This document shows, piece after piece, positions 48,693 to 59,984 of a stretch of DNA of 64,000 nucleotides (position 1 is the first letter of the stretch; every line of letters starts with the position of its first letter). Source of the DNA: Actinomycetota bacterium. Its GTDB lineage: Bacteria > Actinomycetota > Actinomycetes > Nanopelagicales > Nanopelagicaceae. Under the pieces are notes generated by a model. The model was not told where the DNA came from, made no database searches, and saw nothing but the letters and a program-made list of their open reading frames with translations. The translations under genes and the position numbers were made by a program. Location: the NCBI GenBank assembly GCA_005800815.1, contig SYEK01000035.1:1-64000 (forward strand), written 5' to 3'.

Positions 48693-51179
48693 ATGGATAT
48701 AGAGAGCACACACGATGCGCACGCGGCATATGACTTTGCTTATGTGCAGGAGAAGTGGCTGCCAGTTTGGGATCAAGTACAGCCATTTAAGTCCGGTCGC
48801 ACAGATGACAAGCGCCCAAAGAAATACGTCTTGGATATGTTTCCATATCCATCTGGGGATCTGCATATGGGCCATGCCGAGGCCTACGCTCTTGGCGATG
48901 TAATAGCCCGCTATTGGATTCAAAAAGGCTTCAATGTGCTGCATCCCATCGGGTGGGATGCTTTTGGCTTACCTGCTGAAAATGCCGCTATCAAACGCAA
49001 TGAAGATCCAAAGATTTGGACATATGAGAATATCGCAGTCCAAAAAGCATCCATGCGTCGCTTTGCATGCTCATTTGACTGGGATCGTGTCTTTAATACC
49101 TGTGACCCCCACTACTACAGGTGGAATCAATGGTTATTTCTTGCCCTTTATGAACGTGGCCTGGCATATCGCAAAGATTCTGCCGTCAATTGGTGTCCAG
49201 ACTGTCAGACGGTTTTAGCCAACGAGCAAGTTGTCGCCGGCCTATGCGAGAGATGTGATACTGCAGTTACCAAGAAAAAACTCAATCAGTGGTATTTCAA
49301 GATCACTGATTACGCTGATCGTCTACTCGATGACATGGCACAGCTTGAAGGTAAGTGGCCAGAAAAGGTATTGATGATGCAGCGCAATTGGATTGGACGA
49401 TCGACTGGGGCCAACGTCTCTTTTGTCATTGAGGGGCACAAGGAGCCTGTGACCGTCTATACAACACGTCCCGATACATTATTTGGTGCGACATTCATGG
49501 TGGTCGCCGCTGACAGTGAGCTTGCCGCCCAACTTGTAGTGGGAACGGGCGTTGAATCTGAGTTTGGCACATATCTTGGAAAGATAAAAGCAGATAGTGA
49601 TATTGATCGCCTTGCAACAGATCGCCCTAAGACTGGCGTGTTTTTGAATCGCTTTGCAATCAACCCTGTTAATGGTGCGAAACTTCCCATATGGGCAAGT
49701 GACTATGTTTTGGCTGATTATGGAACAGGTGTGATTATGGCAGTTCCCGCACATGATCAACGCGACCTAGACTTTGCTCGTGCCATGAAACTACCTGTGA
49801 CTGTGGTTGTCGATACTGGTGAGGAAGATCCAAATGTGAGTGGTGTGGCAACTGTTGGTGATGGCACTTTAATCAACTCTGGCGCACTCAATGGTATGAA
49901 CAAGGCCGATGCAATTACTTCAATTAATGCACAATTGGAGGCAGATGGTGCGGGACACTCTGCACGCAACTATCGCCTGCGTGACTGGTTAGTCTCGCGT
50001 CAGCGTTACTGGGGCACGCCGATCCCAATCATTCACTGTCCATCCTGTGGCGAAGTCCCGGTACCAATCGATCAACTTCCCTTGGTTCTGCCACAGGCAG
50101 AGGGATTGGATTTAAAACCAAAAGGGAGCTCACCATTGGGAGCTGCGACCGATTGGGTCAACGTCTTGTGCCCAAAGTGTTCAGCTCCTGCAAAGCGCGA
50201 TACCGACACGATGGATACCTTCGTCGATTCATCGTGGTACTACCTACGTTACCCATCATCGACTAACCATGATGAGCCCTTCTCAAAAGGGGATCTGCAG
50301 ACCTGGTTGCCAGTAGATCAATACGTCGGTGGTGTAACTCACGCTATCTTGCATCTTTTATACAGTCGTTTCTTCACCAAGGTCCTGCACGACATGGGCA
50401 TGCTTGATTTCAATGAACCATTCACTCGATTATTAAATCAAGGTATGGTGGTCATGGATGGTTCAGCGATGTCAAAGAGTCGGGGCAATTTAGTACGTTT
50501 ATCCGATGAGTTAGAGCGTCACGGCGTCGATGCAATCCGTCTATCGATGGTCTTTGCTGGACCTCCCGAGGATGATGTCGATTGGTCAGATGTTTCACCA
50601 TCGGGATCAGTCAAGTTCTTATCGCGCGCATGGCGTCTGTCGGGAGATGTCAAAAGTGCTCCTGGTGTTGATTTTACAAAGGGTGAAACCACACTTCGTA
50701 AAGCCACACACAAGGCTCTGCATGATGCAGATTTTGCAGTTGAATCATTTCGATTCAACGTTGCGGTCGCCCGTGTGATGGAGCTCGTCAATGCAACCCG
50801 CAAAGCGATTGACTCGGGTCCAGGAGCGAGTGATCCGGCGGTGCGCGAGGCTGTAGAGGCGATTGCAATCATGTTGTCATTGGTTGCACCATTTACTGCT
50901 GAGGAGATGTGGGAGCGTTTGGGGCATCAACCTTCGGTGGCGCGTGCTGGCTGGCCAGTAGTCGATTCAAAACTCTTAGTTGCCGATGTCGTAACGGCAG
51001 TTGTTCAGATAAATGGGAAGATAAAGGATCGCCTCGATGTGGAGCCGACCATTAGTGATGCCGATCTGGAGGCGGCCGCCCTTGCCCGCCCAGCGATAGC
51101 CTCAGCTCTAGTCGGATCAACGATTATCAAGATCATCACACGGGCACCGAAGATAGTAAATATCGTTATCAACAGTTAG
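48693..51179 (+). CDS. leuS: Leucyl-tRNA synthetase (start at [13 protein letters not shown] track over-extends into the tRNA)
   Basis: [41 protein letters not shown]. Confidence 0.96.
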   Translation: MDIESTHDAHAAYDFAYVQEKWLPVWDQVQPFKSGRTDDKRPKKYVLDMFPYPSGDLHMGHAEAYALGDVIARYWIQKGFNVLHPIGWDAFGLPAENAAIKRNEDPKIWTYENIAVQKASMRRFACSFDWDRVFNTCDPHYYRWNQWLFLALYERGLAYRKDSAVNWCPDCQTVLANEQVVAGLCERCDTAVTKKKLNQWYFKITDYADRLLDDMAQLEGKWPEKVLMMQRNWIGRSTGANVSFVIEGHKEPVTVYTTRPDTLFGATFMVVAADSELAAQLVVGTGVESEFGTYLGKIKADSDIDRLATDRPKTGVFLNRFAINPVNGAKLPIWASDYVLADYGTGVIMAVPAHDQRDLDFARAMKLPVTVVVDTGEEDPNVSGVATVGDGTLINSGALNGMNKADAITSINAQLEADGAGHSARNYRLRDWLVSRQRYWGTPIPIIHCPSCGEVPVPIDQLPLVLPQAEGLDLKPKGSSPLGAATDWVNVLCPKCSAPAKRDTDTMDTFVDSSWYYLRYPSSTNHDEPFSKGDLQTWLPVDQYVGGVTHAILHLLYSRFFTKVLHDMGMLDFNEPFTRLLNQGMVVMDGSAMSKSRGNLVRLSDELERHGVDAIRLSMVFAGPPEDDVDWSDVSPSGSVKFLSRAWRLSGDVKSAPGVDFTKGETTLRKATHKALHDADFAVESFRFNVAVARVMELVNATRKAIDSGPGASDPAVREAVEAIAIMLSLVAPFTAEEMWERLGHQPSVARAGWPVVDSKLLVADVVTAVVQINGKIKDRLDVEPTISDADLEAAALARPAIASALVGSTIIKIITRAPKIVNIVINS

Positions 51180-51217
51180 ACCCCACGGGTCTGAGCAGAC
51201 CATACACACAGGCTTAA

Positions 51218-51835
51218 ATGGGCCATATGAATCAAATAACCCAAGCCTTTGAAAGAATTAGCACCTGGTGGTTTGAACTCCACTATTCACGGATGCAAAA
51301 ACGAGCATTACTCATCCTGAGCCTTCTTATACTCGCTTTCTCATCTCTGGTTGTGGTGCGGGGCAACAGTCACGAGGTTGTAGCTAGGCCTGTTATCCCC
51401 ATACAGATAAGTGCACCAGAGATATTCGTAGATGTTACCGGAGCGGTCAATAAACCAGGTGTCTACACTATGTCAGCAAATTCGCGTGTTATAGATGCGA
51501 TCAAAGCGGCAGGTAACAGCGCTCCCGGAGCGGATTTATCGACGATCAATCTGGCACGTGTCTTATCTGATGGTGAACAGATATTCGTCGATTCAACCCT
51601 TATCAAAGGGGCGCGAGGAGGAGTTTCTCCCTCAGTGCGACGTGGTCCACTCAATATCAATCGTGCAACTGCTGGGCAGCTTGACTCACTAGATGGAATT
51701 GGACCTGTCATCGCCAGACGAATTGTGGAGTTTCGAAAGGTAAATGGCCCATTCGTTTCGGTTGAAGATCTTCAAAAAGTCAGTGGAATCGGTGCAGCGA
51801 AATTCGCCATCATCAAAAGCAAAATCCGGGTTTAG
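51218..51835 (+). CDS. comEA: ComEA-like competence protein (SLBB plus HhH)
   Basis: VDVTGAVNKPGVYTM; NINRATAGQLDSLDGIGPVIARRIVEFR. Confidence 0.92.
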   Translation: MGHMNQITQAFERISTWWFELHYSRMQKRALLILSLLILAFSSLVVVRGNSHEVVARPVIPIQISAPEIFVDVTGAVNKPGVYTMSANSRVIDAIKAAGNSAPGADLSTINLARVLSDGEQIFVDSTLIKGARGGVSPSVRRGPLNINRATAGQLDSLDGIGPVIARRIVEFRKVNGPFVSVEDLQKVSGIGAAKFAIIKSKIRV

Positions 51836-52008
51836 GCGACTACAGGGCCGTTGCAGTTGGCGCAGCTATTTGGCTGGGCGCACTGCTGCAAAGCGCCCTC
51901 TCACCCTGGCGAATCAGCGCTTGCGCTCTCGTATTTGTCCTATTCTCTCTTTGGAGTCGCAAGTTTCGCTTCGCCGTAATCATTACTGCCTTTTTACTCG
52001 GCTCAACA

Positions 52009-54075
52009 GTGATGTCATTTCGACAGGCCTCTCTAGCCCAATCACAGTTAGCTCAGGCATATGGGCAATCCGTAGATTTAACGGCTCAAGTTGTAACAGA
52101 TCCCACTCAAACGGTGAATGGTAGTTACAGTTTTTTAGCACGAGCTATTTATATTGATGCATCCCATGGCGCATTTAAAATGCGTATACCGATCCGTGTT
52201 ATCACCCCAAAGAAAAGCGTGCTACACCTGCTCCCTGGGCAGAGTTTTAACGCCCCTGCTCGTATCGTTTCGAGCAAAGAAGGCCGTGTTGGAGCACTCG
52301 TATTAATTGATGCCGATATCAAGGTGCTCACTCAGGCATCACGCTGGGCAAAATCTTTGGCATCAATTAGACAGGGTTTACGCAATACATCAGGAGAAGG
52401 TGATGCTGGTGCACTGATTCCAGGAATGGTCTTGGGCGATACCTCCAAACAAACTCCAGAGTTCAAAGTCGCAATGAAGCGCTCAGGATTATTGCATTTA
52501 GTAGCAGTCAGTGGTGCAAATTTTGCAATCGTTTCAAGCTTTGTCCTATGGTGTATGCAGTTTCTCTTTACCCGTATGAATCTGCGCCTAGGTGCAACAG
52601 CTATTGCTCTCATCTGCTTTATTGCACTTGTGCGCCCATCACCCTCTGTCCTACGCGCTGCTGCGATGGCGGCAGTGATTCTTGTTGCACAAGGAACTCA
52701 TCGGGCTCGTGATTCTCTTCCAGCGCTGGGTTTTGCAATGGGCGCCGTAGTCATCGCCGATCCATGGCAGGCCCGTGATGCCGGGTTTGCCCTCTCTGTA
52801 ATGGCAACGAGTGGTCTTCTACTCTTTGCTCCCTTAATTGTTGAAAAACTCAAAGGCCGGGTTCCTCTCACGCTAGCCCAAGCCTTAGCACCACCTATTG
52901 CCGCTATTGTCTTTTGTTCGCCGGTTCTGGTTGCTCTCTCGGGTTATCTATCGCCCGTGAGCATCATCGCTAATTTATTAGCGGCACCAGCCGTTGGCCC
53001 GGTCACGATTCTAGGCTTCATCGCCGCACTGATTTCACCCTTCTCACCCCAGTTGAGCCAGATCCTGATTTGGCTCATTCGGTATCCAGCCGGCTTTATT
53101 GCAACAGTTGCAAGTTGGGCGGGGCAATTTCCAGTCTTGGGTCTGCGGACTGGAGGCATTGGCTTTCTTATCGTTTCACTTTTTATATTAATACTCTGGT
53201 TGTTCAAGCGTCATATTAAAGCAATCTCTCTTGTTGCCTTGATATTGATTCTCATACTGACATGGGTGCAACGTTGGCCAGCAGGGGATTGGCAGGTAGC
53301 AAACTGTGATGTGGGTCAAGGCGATTCGATGGCCATTAACTTGGGTAATCATCGCGCAATCATCATTGATGTGGGGCCTGATCCATTGTTGGAGGACCGT
53401 TGTCTCAAGGCTCTTGGAATAAATGAGATTCCATTACTAATTCTCTCGCACTTTCACGCCGACCATGTTGGTGGACTCAGTGGTGCAGTCAAAAAACGCA
53501 AAGTTTCCCAAATCTGGGTGAGCACCAACGCCGAACCTATTGTGGAGAGTACTCGCGTTAAATCTCTGATGACGGGAGTGGATATCGTTATGCCACAACG
53601 GGGCTCGCGTGTGAGTATAGGAGAGTTTATGATCGAACTGATGTGGCCGGCAAGCGGTACTCACCTCTTTGCATCGATGCCAGGGGATGGTTCGGCGGTC
53701 AATAACTCGAGTATTGCCCTGCGAATTAGCTCAACAGATTTCACACTCTTTGCCGCAGGAGATATTGAGCCACCCGTCCAACATGAGCTCGTAAAGGGCA
53801 TGAGCAGTGTAGATATTTACAAGGTCTCACATCATGGATCTAAATATCAAGATTTACTTCTCCTGGAAGCCCTTGCCCCCCAAGTGGCCATCATCAGTGT
53901 GGGAGCCAAGAATCTATATGGACATCCATCACCACAAACCGTGCAGGCGCTGACTAGACTTGGGGCGCAAGTTTTTCGAACTGACATCGATGGAGCTGTG
54001 AGCATTGCTGCAAAGTCACATCAGTTCAGAGTTCGCACAAGCAAGGACGGGTTTAATCTCTTTCGATGGGGGTAG
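52009..54075 (+). CDS. comEC: ComEC/Rec2 DNA uptake channel; coding-like N-terminus continues upstream to ~51838
   Basis: GLLHLVAVSGANFAIVSSF; RDAGFALSVMATSGLLLF; metallo-beta-lactamase LSHFHADHVGGLSG. Confidence 0.92.
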   Translation: MMSFRQASLAQSQLAQAYGQSVDLTAQVVTDPTQTVNGSYSFLARAIYIDASHGAFKMRIPIRVITPKKSVLHLLPGQSFNAPARIVSSKEGRVGALVLIDADIKVLTQASRWAKSLASIRQGLRNTSGEGDAGALIPGMVLGDTSKQTPEFKVAMKRSGLLHLVAVSGANFAIVSSFVLWCMQFLFTRMNLRLGATAIALICFIALVRPSPSVLRAAAMAAVILVAQGTHRARDSLPALGFAMGAVVIADPWQARDAGFALSVMATSGLLLFAPLIVEKLKGRVPLTLAQALAPPIAAIVFCSPVLVALSGYLSPVSIIANLLAAPAVGPVTILGFIAALISPFSPQLSQILIWLIRYPAGFIATVASWAGQFPVLGLRTGGIGFLIVSLFILILWLFKRHIKAISLVALILILILTWVQRWPAGDWQVANCDVGQGDSMAINLGNHRAIIIDVGPDPLLEDRCLKALGINEIPLLILSHFHADHVGGLSGAVKKRKVSQIWVSTNAEPIVESTRVKSLMTGVDIVMPQRGSRVSIGEFMIELMWPASGTHLFASMPGDGSAVNNSSIALRISSTDFTLFAAGDIEPPVQHELVKGMSSVDIYKVSHHGSKYQDLLLLEALAPQVAIISVGAKNLYGHPSPQTVQALTRLGAQVFRTDIDGAVSIAAKSHQFRVRTSKDGFNLFRWG

Positions 54076-54079
54076 TCAT

Positions 54080-55030
54080 ATGAAGGCCTTCTATCTCATC
54101 CTTGGTCCTGAGGGTGCGTTATCAGATCGTGCAATCGATAGCTTAATCGTGGAGTTAAAAGAGGCAGGGTGCGAGATCACAAATCTTTTTGCAGCCCAAA
54201 CAATTGTCGGAGACATCTCAGATGCCCTGGCACCATCTCTGTTCTCACAACGCCGCGCCCTTATCCTGCGAGATTTGCAGGATTTGCCTGAAGATAATCG
54301 TGATGAGATCACAGGTTATTTGCATAGTCCAGATGAGAGCGTGACGGTGATCTTCGTCCACAAGGGTGGCGTGAAGGGCAAAGCCCTCTTAGATGCGATC
54401 AAGAGGGTAAAACCAGAGGTGATTGCCTGCGAACCACTCAAGAGGGAGTCAGAAAAAGAGAAATTTATAAGAGAGCTATTTTTAGATAATCACCGAAAAG
54501 CCTCACAGGGTGCCATGAATGCTCTTGTTGGGGCACTTGGCAATGATCTACGTGAACTGAGTGCGGCGGTATCTCAAATTTGTGCCGACGCACCTACTGG
54601 AGTAATTGATGAGGTGATGATCGATAAGTTTCATCAAGGTCGCATTGAGACCACTGGATTCGATGTCGCTGATGCGACAGTTGATGGCAACCTATCGGGC
54701 GCACTGATTGCACTTCGTAGTGCACTGGAAACGGGCATAGATCCTGTGATGATCACAAGTGCAATCGCATCTGCTCTTCGCTCAATTGCAAAGGTATCAG
54801 GTGCCAATCGCGCCCTTAAATCCTTCGAGTTAGCTGGTCAATTAGGTATGGCGCCATGGCAGATTGATAAGGCCCGTCGATCCCTCAACCGCTGGTCACC
54901 TGGGGCGCTGGCAGATGCAGTGGGTGTCATCGCCCAAGCAGATGCCCAGGTTAAAGGCGCAGCCAGTGATCCGATTTACGCCCTTGAAAAGGCGATAACT
55001 CGCATCGCTACGGCCCAACTCAGCGCTTAA
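54080..55030 (+). CDS. holA: DNA polymerase III delta subunit
   Basis: MKAFYLILGPEGALSDRAI; FIRELF; GNDLRELSAAVSQI; position before rplU. Confidence 0.85.
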   Translation: MKAFYLILGPEGALSDRAIDSLIVELKEAGCEITNLFAAQTIVGDISDALAPSLFSQRRALILRDLQDLPEDNRDEITGYLHSPDESVTVIFVHKGGVKGKALLDAIKRVKPEVIACEPLKRESEKEKFIRELFLDNHRKASQGAMNALVGALGNDLRELSAAVSQICADAPTGVIDEVMIDKFHQGRIETTGFDVADATVDGNLSGALIALRSALETGIDPVMITSAIASALRSIAKVSGANRALKSFELAGQLGMAPWQIDKARRSLNRWSPGALADAVGVIAQADAQVKGAASDPIYALEKAITRIATAQLSA

Positions 55031-55117
55031 GGCAATTTGACCGTAAGGGGCGCTCATCCGTACTCTTATCACCTGCCCAAGGTTGTCACATTGGGCTCGA
55101 TTGAACTGGAGTAAGTC

Positions 55118-55432
55118 GTGTACGCAATCGTTAAGGCTGGTGGCCGCCAGGAAAAAGTCTCAGTAGGGGACACGGTCACCGTCGATCGCATCGATGCAGC
55201 CGTTGGCGCAACTGTCCTTTTCCCTGCCCTCTTGCTTGTAGATGGGGCAACCGTTACCACTGATTCGGCGGCTCTCTCATCGGTGAAGGTAACCGGAGAG
55301 GTTCTTGAGGAGATGAAGGGCCCAAAGATCGACATCCTGCGTTATAAGAACAAGACAGGTCACCGCCGCCGCCAGGGTTTTCGCTCAAAGCTCACCCGGG
55401 TAAAAATCACCGCCATCAACGGCGCGAAGTAA
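55118..55432 (+). CDS. rplU: 50S ribosomal protein L21
   Basis: [34 protein letters not shown]. Confidence 0.97.
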   Translation: MYAIVKAGGRQEKVSVGDTVTVDRIDAAVGATVLFPALLLVDGATVTTDSAALSSVKVTGEVLEEMKGPKIDILRYKNKTGHRRRQGFRSKLTRVKITAINGAK

Positions 55433-55448
55433 GTAGGAGGCACACGAT

Positions 55449-55703
55449 ATGGCAAGTAAAAAGGGAGTCTCCTCCACGCGTAACGGTCGCGACTCAAATC
55501 CACAGTACCTTGGTGTCAAGCGTTTTGGTGGGCAGGAAGTAAATGCCGGCGAAATCCTAGTGCGCCAGCGAGGAACGCATTTTCACCCAGGTAAGAATGT
55601 AGGACGCGGTAAGGATGACACTCTATTTGCACTATCAGCGGGTTCGGTCGAGTTCGGTCGTGCTCGCGGGCGTCGTGTAGTGAACGTGGTCCCGGCCGCT
55701 TAA
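55449..55703 (+). CDS. rpmA: 50S ribosomal protein L27
   Basis: [40 protein letters not shown]. Confidence 0.97.
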   Translation: MASKKGVSSTRNGRDSNPQYLGVKRFGGQEVNAGEILVRQRGTHFHPGKNVGRGKDDTLFALSAGSVEFGRARGRRVVNVVPAA

Positions 55704-55718
55704 TTCAGGTTTCTCATA

Positions 55719-55757
55719 AAAGAGCGAGCCGCGATGCGTGGCTCGCTCTTTTTATTT
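55719..55757 (+). terminator. Intrinsic terminator after rpmA
   Basis: AAAGAGCGAGCC-GCGATGCGT-GGCTCGCTCTTT then T-rich tail. Confidence 0.85.
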
Positions 55758-55788
55758 CCAATACCAACAACCGAGGGGAGTCCACCAG

Positions 55789-57285
55789 ATGACAAGTTTC
55801 ATCGATCGGGTAACTCTCTATGCCACGGCCGGAAAAGGTGGCGATGGCTGTGTCTCTGTGAAGCGGGAAAAATTCAAGCCTCTGGGTGGTCCTGATGGTG
55901 GCAACGGGGGTCGCGGCGGTGATGTGGTTCTTGTCGTAGATCCATCGGTTACTACACTCCTTGATTTTCATCATTCGCCTCACCGTAGGGCAACCTCGGG
56001 TCATCAAGGTTATGGTGACCGCAAAGATGGTTATCAGGGTGATGACTTAATTCTCGGTGTCCCAAATGGCACGGTGATCTTTGATAGCAGTGGTGAACAG
56101 ATTGCAGATTTAATCGGCAATGGCACCGTATTTGTTGCAGCACAGGGTGGACATGGTGGACTCGGCAATCTAGCCCTTGCCTCATCAAAGCGTCGCGCAC
56201 CTGGCTTTGCTCTCCTAGGTGAACCTGGTGAAGAGCGCAAACTTTTACTTGAATTAAAATCTGTCGCAGATATCGCACTCGTTGGCTTTCCAAGTGCTGG
56301 AAAGTCATCACTCATCGCTGCGATTTCATCGGCCCGACCAAAGATTGCCGATTATCCATTTACGACCCTCGCACCAAATCTAGGAGTAGTGCAGGCAGGA
56401 GAGACACGCTTCACCGTCGCCGATGTTCCGGGATTGATTCCAGGTGCAAGTCAAGGAAAGGGTCTAGGTCTTGAGTTTTTGCGACATGTTGAGCGCTGTA
56501 TTGCATTGGTTCACGTACTCGACTGTGCCACCCTGGAGAGTGATCGCAATCCAGTTCAAGATCTTGAGACTATTGAGAATGAACTAGCACTCTATGGCGG
56601 CCTTGAAGATCGCATACGCATCATCGCACTCAATAAAATCGATCTTCCTGATGGTCAATCTATGGCAGATATGGTCGTTGATGAACTTCGTGAAAAAGGT
56701 TATGAGGTCTATGCAGTATCAGCGGCATCACGTGCTGGTCTGCAAGAGCTCACCTATGCGATGGCCCGTCAGATTCAACGAGATCGTGCAGCTGGCCTCA
56801 CCCAAGAGCGCACTCGTATCCTCCTGCGCCCAGTGGCAGTTGATGACTCAGGCTTTTCCGTGAAGGCCAATGCCGATGGCTCTTTTTCTGTGCGTGGTAA
56901 AAAAGTTGAGCGCTGGGTCCGCCAGACAAACTTTAAAAACGCGGAGGCAATCGGTTACTTGGCCGATCGTCTGGCTCAATTGGGTGTTGAGAGAGATCTC
57001 TTCAAGAAAGGGGCTGTGGCTGGAAGTGAGGTTCGAATTGGTGATGGTGTTACCGAAGTCGTCTTTGACTGGGAGCCAACCATCGAGGCCGGTGCTGAGC
57101 AGTTAGCAGGTCATTTGCACCGCCGCGGTGAGGATTCACGTCTTGAGTCCACATGGAGCCAGAGCGTGAAGATCGAGGATTCTTTAAGTGATGATGAGAT
57201 CGCCAAACAGTGGGAGTACAACGTATCTGACCCTCATTCACCTAAAATTGTAGATACACAGCAAGAGGATGGAGATTCCAAGTGA
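55789..57285 (+). CDS. obgE: GTPase Obg/CgtA (start at [20 protein letters not shown])
   Basis: [31 protein letters not shown]-terminal OCT domain. Confidence 0.96.
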   Translation: MTSFIDRVTLYATAGKGGDGCVSVKREKFKPLGGPDGGNGGRGGDVVLVVDPSVTTLLDFHHSPHRRATSGHQGYGDRKDGYQGDDLILGVPNGTVIFDSSGEQIADLIGNGTVFVAAQGGHGGLGNLALASSKRRAPGFALLGEPGEERKLLLELKSVADIALVGFPSAGKSSLIAAISSARPKIADYPFTTLAPNLGVVQAGETRFTVADVPGLIPGASQGKGLGLEFLRHVERCIALVHVLDCATLESDRNPVQDLETIENELALYGGLEDRIRIIALNKIDLPDGQSMADMVVDELREKGYEVYAVSAASRAGLQELTYAMARQIQRDRAAGLTQERTRILLRPVAVDDSGFSVKANADGSFSVRGKKVERWVRQTNFKNAEAIGYLADRLAQLGVERDLFKKGAVAGSEVRIGDGVTEVVFDWEPTIEAGAEQLAGHLHRRGEDSRLESTWSQSVKIEDSLSDDEIAKQWEYNVSDPHSPKIVDTQQEDGDSK

Positions 57286-58397
57286 GTCGATCTAGGATCA
57301 GCGCTGCAAGACGCATCGTGATAAAGATTGGTTCATCCTCTCTGACCGGTAAGGCCGGGACGCAGTTAGATATAGTGGCAGTTGAAAAACTTGTTGAAGT
57401 TGTCACTGCCTGCAGACAACGTGGCTCTGAAGTAGTCGTAGTCTCATCGGGTGCTATCGCCGCAGGCCTTGCTCCCCTTGGGCTCACCTCACGTCCTACA
57501 GATCTAGCAACCCAACAAGCTGCAGCCTCAGTGGGTCAAGGCCTACTTATTGCCCAATATACGAGGAGCTTTGCAAAGCATGCAATCACTGCATCTCAGG
57601 TATTAATCACAACTGAGGATGTTGTACGCCGATCGCACTATCAAAATGCTCAACGGACTTTGTATCGTTTACTCCAACTCGGTGTCGTCCCAGTTATCAA
57701 TGAAAATGACACGGTTGGCACCCAAGAGATCCGCTTCGGTGATAATGATCGCCTTGCCGCACTGGTTGCTCTGCTAATAAGTGCCGATCTGTTAGTTCTC
57801 ATCTCAGATATCGAGGCTCTGTATGACGCACCTCCACAGCAGGCAGGGGCTAAAGCAATTTATGAGGTCTTTCATATGCGGGATATTCAGAGCGTTGCCC
57901 TTGGTGGAGCAGGTGGTTCGGGTGTCGGCAGTGGGGGTATGGTTACCAAAGTCGAGGCTGCCAGGATTGCAACGAGTGCTGGAGTGCCGATGCTTCTTAC
58001 CTCTCTCTCTGATGCACAAGAGGCTATGAAAGGCGCTGCTTTTGGAACTTATTTCCATGCATCTGCAAAGAAAACGACCTCACGGCTTTTATGGTTAGCC
58101 CATGCAACGACGACGCAGGGTCAGCTAGTTTTGGATGCTGGCGCAGTACGAGCGATTTTGGAGCGAGGAGTCTCACTTTTACCTGCTGGTGTGACTGCAG
58201 TGCATGGTGATTTCAGTGCAGGTGATGCCGTTGAATTAGTGGGGCCAGATTCCAAGGTCATCGCACGTGGACTTGTCGCATTCGATAGTAGCGAAATCCC
58301 CCTCATGCTTGGTCGCTCGACAAAGGAGTTAGCCCAAAGCCTGGGTCCAGAGTATGAGCGTGAGTTGATCCATCGTGATGATTTGGTGCTGATTTAA
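57282..58397 (+). CDS. proB: Glutamate 5-kinase (with PUA domain)
   Basis: [50 protein letters not shown]. Confidence 0.96.
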   Translation: MSRSRISAARRIVIKIGSSSLTGKAGTQLDIVAVEKLVEVVTACRQRGSEVVVVSSGAIAAGLAPLGLTSRPTDLATQQAAASVGQGLLIAQYTRSFAKHAITASQVLITTEDVVRRSHYQNAQRTLYRLLQLGVVPVINENDTVGTQEIRFGDNDRLAALVALLISADLLVLISDIEALYDAPPQQAGAKAIYEVFHMRDIQSVALGGAGGSGVGSGGMVTKVEAARIATSAGVPMLLTSLSDAQEAMKGAAFGTYFHASAKKTTSRLLWLAHATTTQGQLVLDAGAVRAILERGVSLLPAGVTAVHGDFSAGDAVELVGPDSKVIARGLVAFDSSEIPLMLGRSTKELAQSLGPEYERELIHRDDLVLI

Positions 58398-59660
58398 ATG
58401 GATGCTACGACACTGGTAGCACAGTTAGCCGATAGCGCACGAAGAGCAGCACGTACATTGAGTACCGCCACGGCGATTGAGCGCAAAGAAGCCCTGATTG
58501 CCATCGCAGATGCAGTGGATGCTCGTAGTGCCCAGATCATCGTTGCGAACGAGAAAGATATGGTCCGTGGGCGTGAAGCAAATTTGAACTCATCATTGCT
58601 TGACCGTCTCTTATTAACCCCAGAGCGAGTTGCGGCCATCGCAGATGGTGCTCGCCAAGTCGCCGCTCTATCTGATCCACTAGGCAAAGTTCTTCGTGAG
58701 TCAGTCTTACCCAATGGAATTGAACTCAAACAGATAACTGTGCCTTTTGGCGTTATAGGCATGGTCTATGAGGCCCGTCCCAACGTGACCGTTGATGCAG
58801 CCGTTATTTTATTGATGTCTGGAAACGCTGCACTCCTTCGCGGATCATCTAGTGCTTCTGAGAGCAATAAGATCCTAGTGAGAATTATGCGAGATGCCCT
58901 AGCACATACTCTCATTGCACCCGATGTCATTCAATTAGTGCCATCTGATGATCGTGAGTCGGTAAAGGCTCTCCTGCATGCGCGTGGAAAAGTGGATCTA
59001 GTAATCCCACGAGGCAGTGCATCCCTTATACGAATGGTCGTTGACGAGTCCACTGTGCCCACAATCGAGACTGGTGCCGGTGTCTGCCATGTCTATATCG
59101 ATGAGTTTGCCGATCTTTCCATGGCCCTACCAATTATCATCAACTCCAAGGTCCAGCGGCCTAGTGTGTGTAATGCTGCAGAGACTCTCCTTGTCCATGA
59201 AAGTATCGCAGGTGAGTTTTTACCTGTTGCAATGCAGGCATTGCATGATGCCGGCGTGGTCTTGCACTGTGATGCGGCCTCACTAGCCCTTGCTCACTCA
59301 ACTCCTGCCAGCCTTGCCACAGATGCGAATTGGTCAACCGAGTATGGAACTTTAGAGATGAACATCGCGATTGTTACCTCTGTAGATGCAGCTAGCGAAC
59401 ACATTGCGCAGTACGGCACTAAGCACACCGAGGCTATCGTGACGCAAAATCGTGAGAATGCCGAACGCTTTGTCGCCCTAAGTGATTGTGCCGCCGTTAT
59501 GATCAACACATCTACCCGCTTCACCGATGGTGAGCAGATGGGCTTTGGTGCTGAGATTGGCATTTCAAATCAAAAACTACATGCTCGCGGTCCCATGGGA
59601 TTAGAGGCTATGACAACGACCACCTGGATTGTCACAGGAAATGGACAGATTCGCAGTTAG
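58398..59660 (+). CDS. proA: Gamma-glutamyl phosphate reductase
   Basis: FGVIGMVYEARPNVTVDAA; ETGAGVCHVYID; RFTDGEQMGFGAEIGISNQKLHARGPMGL. Confidence 0.96.
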   Translation: MDATTLVAQLADSARRAARTLSTATAIERKEALIAIADAVDARSAQIIVANEKDMVRGREANLNSSLLDRLLLTPERVAAIADGARQVAALSDPLGKVLRESVLPNGIELKQITVPFGVIGMVYEARPNVTVDAAVILLMSGNAALLRGSSSASESNKILVRIMRDALAHTLIAPDVIQLVPSDDRESVKALLHARGKVDLVIPRGSASLIRMVVDESTVPTIETGAGVCHVYIDEFADLSMALPIIINSKVQRPSVCNAAETLLVHESIAGEFLPVAMQALHDAGVVLHCDAASLALAHSTPASLATDANWSTEYGTLEMNIAIVTSVDAASEHIAQYGTKHTEAIVTQNRENAERFVALSDCAAVMINTSTRFTDGEQMGFGAEIGISNQKLHARGPMGLEAMTTTTWIVTGNGQIRS

Positions 59661-59673
59661 TGTGCGGATTAAT

Positions 59674-59679
59674 TAGACT
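59674..59679 (+). promoter_or_regulatory. -10 element TAGACT, 8 nt before gatC ATG
   Basis: TAGACT-CCACGCCT-ATG. Confidence 0.6.
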
Positions 59680-59687
59680 CCACGCCT

Positions 59688-59984
59688 ATGAGCAGCCTTT
59701 CACGTGATGACGTTGCAAATCTAGCTCGACTTGCTCGCATCGAAATGAGTGAGGAAGAGTTAGTCAGCCTCTCTCATGAGTTCACCGTAATCCTGGATGC
59801 AGTGGCTCGGGTACAAGAAGTTGCAGGTCAAGATGTTGAACCGACCTCACACCCTCTACCTCTGCGTAACGTCTTTCGTCCCGATGTTGTCCTTCCATCA
59901 CTTCTGACAGAAGAGGCGTTATCGGGAGCACCTGCCCAAGAGGAGTCACGCTTTAGAGTCCCACAGATTTTAGGTGAGGAGTGA
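59688..59984 (+). CDS. gatC: Asp-tRNA(Asn)/Glu-tRNA(Gln) amidotransferase subunit C
   Basis: [35 protein letters not shown]. Confidence 0.95.
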   Translation: MSSLSRDDVANLARLARIEMSEEELVSLSHEFTVILDAVARVQEVAGQDVEPTSHPLPLRNVFRPDVVLPSLLTEEALSGAPAQEESRFRVPQILGEE

